Part shown: piece after piece, positions 7,297-8,588 of the stretch
Position numbering within the stretch: position 1 is the stretch's first letter
Layout: each line of letters begins with the position of its first letter
DNA from: Prolixibacteraceae bacterium
GTDB taxonomy: Bacteria > Bacteroidota > Bacteroidia > Bacteroidales > Prolixibacteraceae
Length of the DNA: 8,588 nt
Reading direction: 5' to 3'
NCBI GenBank assembly: GCA_016930735.1
Contig: JAFGGF010000419.1
Span: 1-8,588 of the forward strand
The notes under the pieces: model-generated
Told to the model about the DNA's origin: nothing
The model's input: only the letters and a program-made list of their open reading frames with translations
Database searches by the model: none
Position numbers and translations under genes: made by a program

Positions 7297-7324
7297 CCCG
7301 GTACCCCATACCGGGTTTTTTTTT
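7297..7324 (+). terminator. Intrinsic terminator downstream of the DUF2461 gene
   Basis: CCCGGTA (7297-7303) and TACCGGG (7309-7315) form a perfect GC-rich 7-bp stem with a 5-nt loop, CCCCA. Nine T residues follow directly (7316-7324), the textbook form of a rho-independent terminator on the + strand. It lies 93 bp after the DUF2461 stop and would separate that transcript from the DUF5020-permease pair. Confidence 0.9.
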
Positions 7325-7512
7325 ATTATAACGCCAACAGAAATATTTCAGGCTCCCATATGCTTTCCAAAATAAAAATCCAACGTTTAATACAGGAATA
7401 CAGTTCCCCGATAATTTAATTCATTTTTAAACAGTTAATTCGCAGATTTTAAATAATTTGTATAGATATTTTATGCAAATTTGGTTTAAATTCCATAATT
7501 CAATAAAATGTT

Positions 7513-7520
7513 TACTTTTG
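7513..7520 (+). promoter_or_regulatory. Candidate -7 promoter element for the DUF5020-permease pair
   Basis: TACTTTTG matches the Bacteroidota -7 consensus TAnnTTTG at all fixed positions and ends 22 bp before the ATG at 7543. Transcription would begin around 7525-7528 and give a leader of about 15-18 nt. The -33 region is poor: GTTTAA (7484-7489) is nearest, with spacing slightly longer than usual. The location after a terminator and before a new gene pair supports the call. Confidence 0.5.
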
Positions 7521-7542
7521 CCGCAAATTTAAAAATACCATA

Positions 7543-8232
7543 ATGACCAGAAAAATATTACTGTCTGTTGTTTTATTAATCTGTATATTAACCATTAAAG
7601 CTCAAAATATTCAGCTCCATTACGATTTTGGGGAAGGAAGGTCATACCTGACTTCAACGGTTGAAATGTTTAAACCTGATAAATACGGAAGTACATTCTT
7701 TTTTATAGATATGGATTACGGTGCAGGCGATACAAAAGGTGTCAGCCTTGCATACTGGGAACTGGCCCGGGCATTTAAATTTTGGGATGCACCTGTTGCA
7801 TTTCATATCGAATACAATGGAGGATTCGGACGCTGGCAGGAGGGAGATTTGTCAGGGGCTTATGAAATTGAAGACGCCTGGTTAACCGGAGTTGAATTTT
7901 CTCTCGACGCAGAAGATTATTCAAAAGGGATTACCATCCAGGCTTTATACAAGTACATCAGGGGGAAACATAATATGTCTTTTCAGTTAACCGGAGTTTG
8001 GTATTTAAACTTTTTAAGCGATAAATTTTCATTCTCCGGTTATGCCGATTTCTGGCGTGAAGATTTTTATTATGGCCAAGAAAAAACGAAATTTGTTTTT
8101 CAGGCCGAGCCTCAGCTTTGGTATAATTTTACCAAAAATTTTGCTTTTGGCAGCGAAGTTGAAACAGATTATAATTTTCTGAATAAAGGGTGGAAGGTTT
8201 ATCCTACACTGGGTGCAAAAGTTACGTTCTAA
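7543..8232 (+). CDS. DUF5020 family outer-membrane protein, Tsx-like nucleoside channel
   Basis: The 229-residue protein starts with a signal peptide (MTRKILLSVVLLICILTIKA, cleavage near residues 20-21). The rest is rich in alternating, aromatic-laden strands (STFFFIDMDYG, AFHIEYNGGFGRW, GITIQALYKYIRG, FSFSGYADFWRED, TKFVFQAEPQLWYNF) with no helical membrane span, as in an outer-membrane beta-barrel. It ends in VYPTLGAKVTF, a terminal Phe that fits the usual barrel C-terminal signature. The pattern resembles the Bacteroidota DUF5020 family, which I place near the Tsx nucleoside-channel fold; this is from memory, not a search. A permease of the purine-symporter family starts 9 bp downstream, which supports a role in nucleoside or nucleobase entry across the outer membrane. 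That role is inferred. The start is fixed by the signal peptide; no Shine-Dalgarno is seen. Confidence 0.8.
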   Translation: MTRKILLSVVLLICILTIKAQNIQLHYDFGEGRSYLTSTVEMFKPDKYGSTFFFIDMDYGAGDTKGVSLAYWELARAFKFWDAPVAFHIEYNGGFGRWQEGDLSGAYEIEDAWLTGVEFSLDAEDYSKGITIQALYKYIRGKHNMSFQLTGVWYLNFLSDKFSFSGYADFWREDFYYGQEKTKFVFQAEPQLWYNFTKNFAFGSEVETDYNFLNKGWKVYPTLGAKVTF

Positions 8233-8241
8233 AAACAAATC

Positions 8242-8588
8242 ATGCTGAAAAAATATTTTGGCATAAAAAACAATGGTACAACGGTAAAAACCGAAATCCT
8301 GGCAGGGATCACTACTTTTATGACTATGTCATACATACTGGTGGTAAATCCCGATATGCTTGCCGATACCGGTATGGATAAAAATGCAGTTTTTACCGCA
8401 ACTGCACTTTCTGCCGCAATTGCAACCCTGGTCATGGCATTTGTTGCAAAGCTCCCTTTTGCACTTGCTCCCGGAATGGGGTTAAATGCTTTTTTTACTT
8501 ATACTGTTGTTTTAGGAATGGGGTATTCGTGGCAATTTGCCTTAACTGCTGTTTTCCTCGAAGGAATTATCTTCCTGATCCTGACAGC
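8242..8588 (+). CDS. NCS2 family (AzgA/GhxP-type) purine nucleobase permease, N-terminal part only
   Basis: My translation from ATG 8242 stays open for 115 codons to the window edge; family members are about 430-450 residues, so roughly a quarter is seen. The N-terminus MLKKYFGIKNNGTTVKTEI leads into the first membrane span with GITTFMTMSYILVVNP (22-37). Next come a TM2-like stretch TALSAAIATLVMAFVAKLPF (54-73) and the family hallmark APGMGLNAFF (76-85), then further hydrophobic helices. These motifs mark the AzgA/GhxP branch, proton symporters for adenine, guanine or hypoxanthine in the inner membrane. Exact base preference cannot be told from this fragment. It starts 9 bp after the DUF5020 stop, so the two are almost surely cotranscribed. 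The leader is A-rich with no Shine-Dalgarno. An in-frame stop in the unseen part cannot be excluded. Confidence 0.9.
   Translation, partial: MLKKYFGIKNNGTTVKTEILAGITTFMTMSYILVVNPDMLADTGMDKNAVFTATALSAAIATLVMAFVAKLPFALAPGMGLNAFFTYTVVLGMGYSWQFALTAVFLEGIIFLILT

Larger units (their letters stand above)
7204..7542. other. 339-bp intergenic region between the DUF2461 and DUF5020 genes
   Basis: No convincing coding region lies here; the open stretches are short (for example a 19-codon frame from 7473) and lack family features. The region is very AT-rich. It contains a strong + strand terminator (7297-7324), a -7 promoter match (7513-7520) and two copies of GCAAATTT (7475-7482 and 7523-7530). I saw no purine riboswitch core upstream of the transport genes. 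The 93 bp between the DUF2461 stop and the terminator could be just a 3' untranslated region. Confidence 0.7.

Noticed and set aside
7325..7542. Purine riboswitch upstream of the DUF5020-permease pair
   Set aside because: Expected from context, but I could not find the conserved core or its three-helix pairing, and the predicted leader is too short to hold one.
1..8588. Mobile element, CRISPR array, tRNA or phage-like content
   Set aside because: No transposase or integrase frame, no regularly spaced repeats, no tRNA cloverleaf, and every large frame belongs to a housekeeping or transport family.

Overview
The window looks like ordinary chromosomal DNA from a member of the Bacteroidota, probably near Bacteroidales/Marinilabiliales. 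The clues are AT-rich DNA, starts without strong Shine-Dalgarno sequences, two matches to the Bacteroidota -7 promoter element TAnnTTTG, and gene families typical of the phylum (DUF5020, and a regulator-first TetR/TolC/AcrA/AcrB cluster). The genus cannot be fixed from this sequence alone.

Layout. Bases 1-6474 are read leftwards (- strand) and bases 6544-8588 rightwards (+ strand); the divergence point is the 69-bp gap 6475-6543. In - strand order the left block is: ispD (isoprenoid precursor synthesis, 6474-5800); a 230-bp gap with a 10-bp inverted repeat at the ispD end and a promoter/operator-like region at the other end; then a four-gene efflux operon. That operon encodes a TetR-type regulator (5569-4940), a TolC-like outer-membrane channel (4869-3490), a lipoprotein AcrA/HlyD-type adaptor (3458-2340) and an RND inner-membrane pump (2306 to beyond the left edge). 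Gaps inside the operon are 70, 31 and 33 bp.

The right block holds a DUF2461 protein (6544-7203) and a strong intrinsic terminator (7297-7324). After a further gap with a -7 promoter match come a DUF5020/Tsx-like outer-membrane protein (7543-8232) and, 9 bp later, the N-terminal 115 residues of an NCS2/AzgA-type purine permease that runs off the right edge.

How the genes fit together. The left operon encodes every layer of a tripartite efflux pump plus its likely repressor. A 7-14-7 inverted repeat covers the presumed -33 region of the tetR promoter and is the natural candidate for an autoregulatory operator. The right-hand pair would place an outer-membrane channel of the nucleoside-channel type beside an inner-membrane nucleobase symporter, suggesting a two-membrane purine uptake unit.

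I found no mobile element, CRISPR array, tRNA, rRNA or broken gene, and nothing that clearly amounts to a new system. The points most worth following are the tetR operator and possible leaderless start, the two extra hydrophobic segments and the Asp-Asn motif of the RND pump, and the DUF5020-permease pairing.
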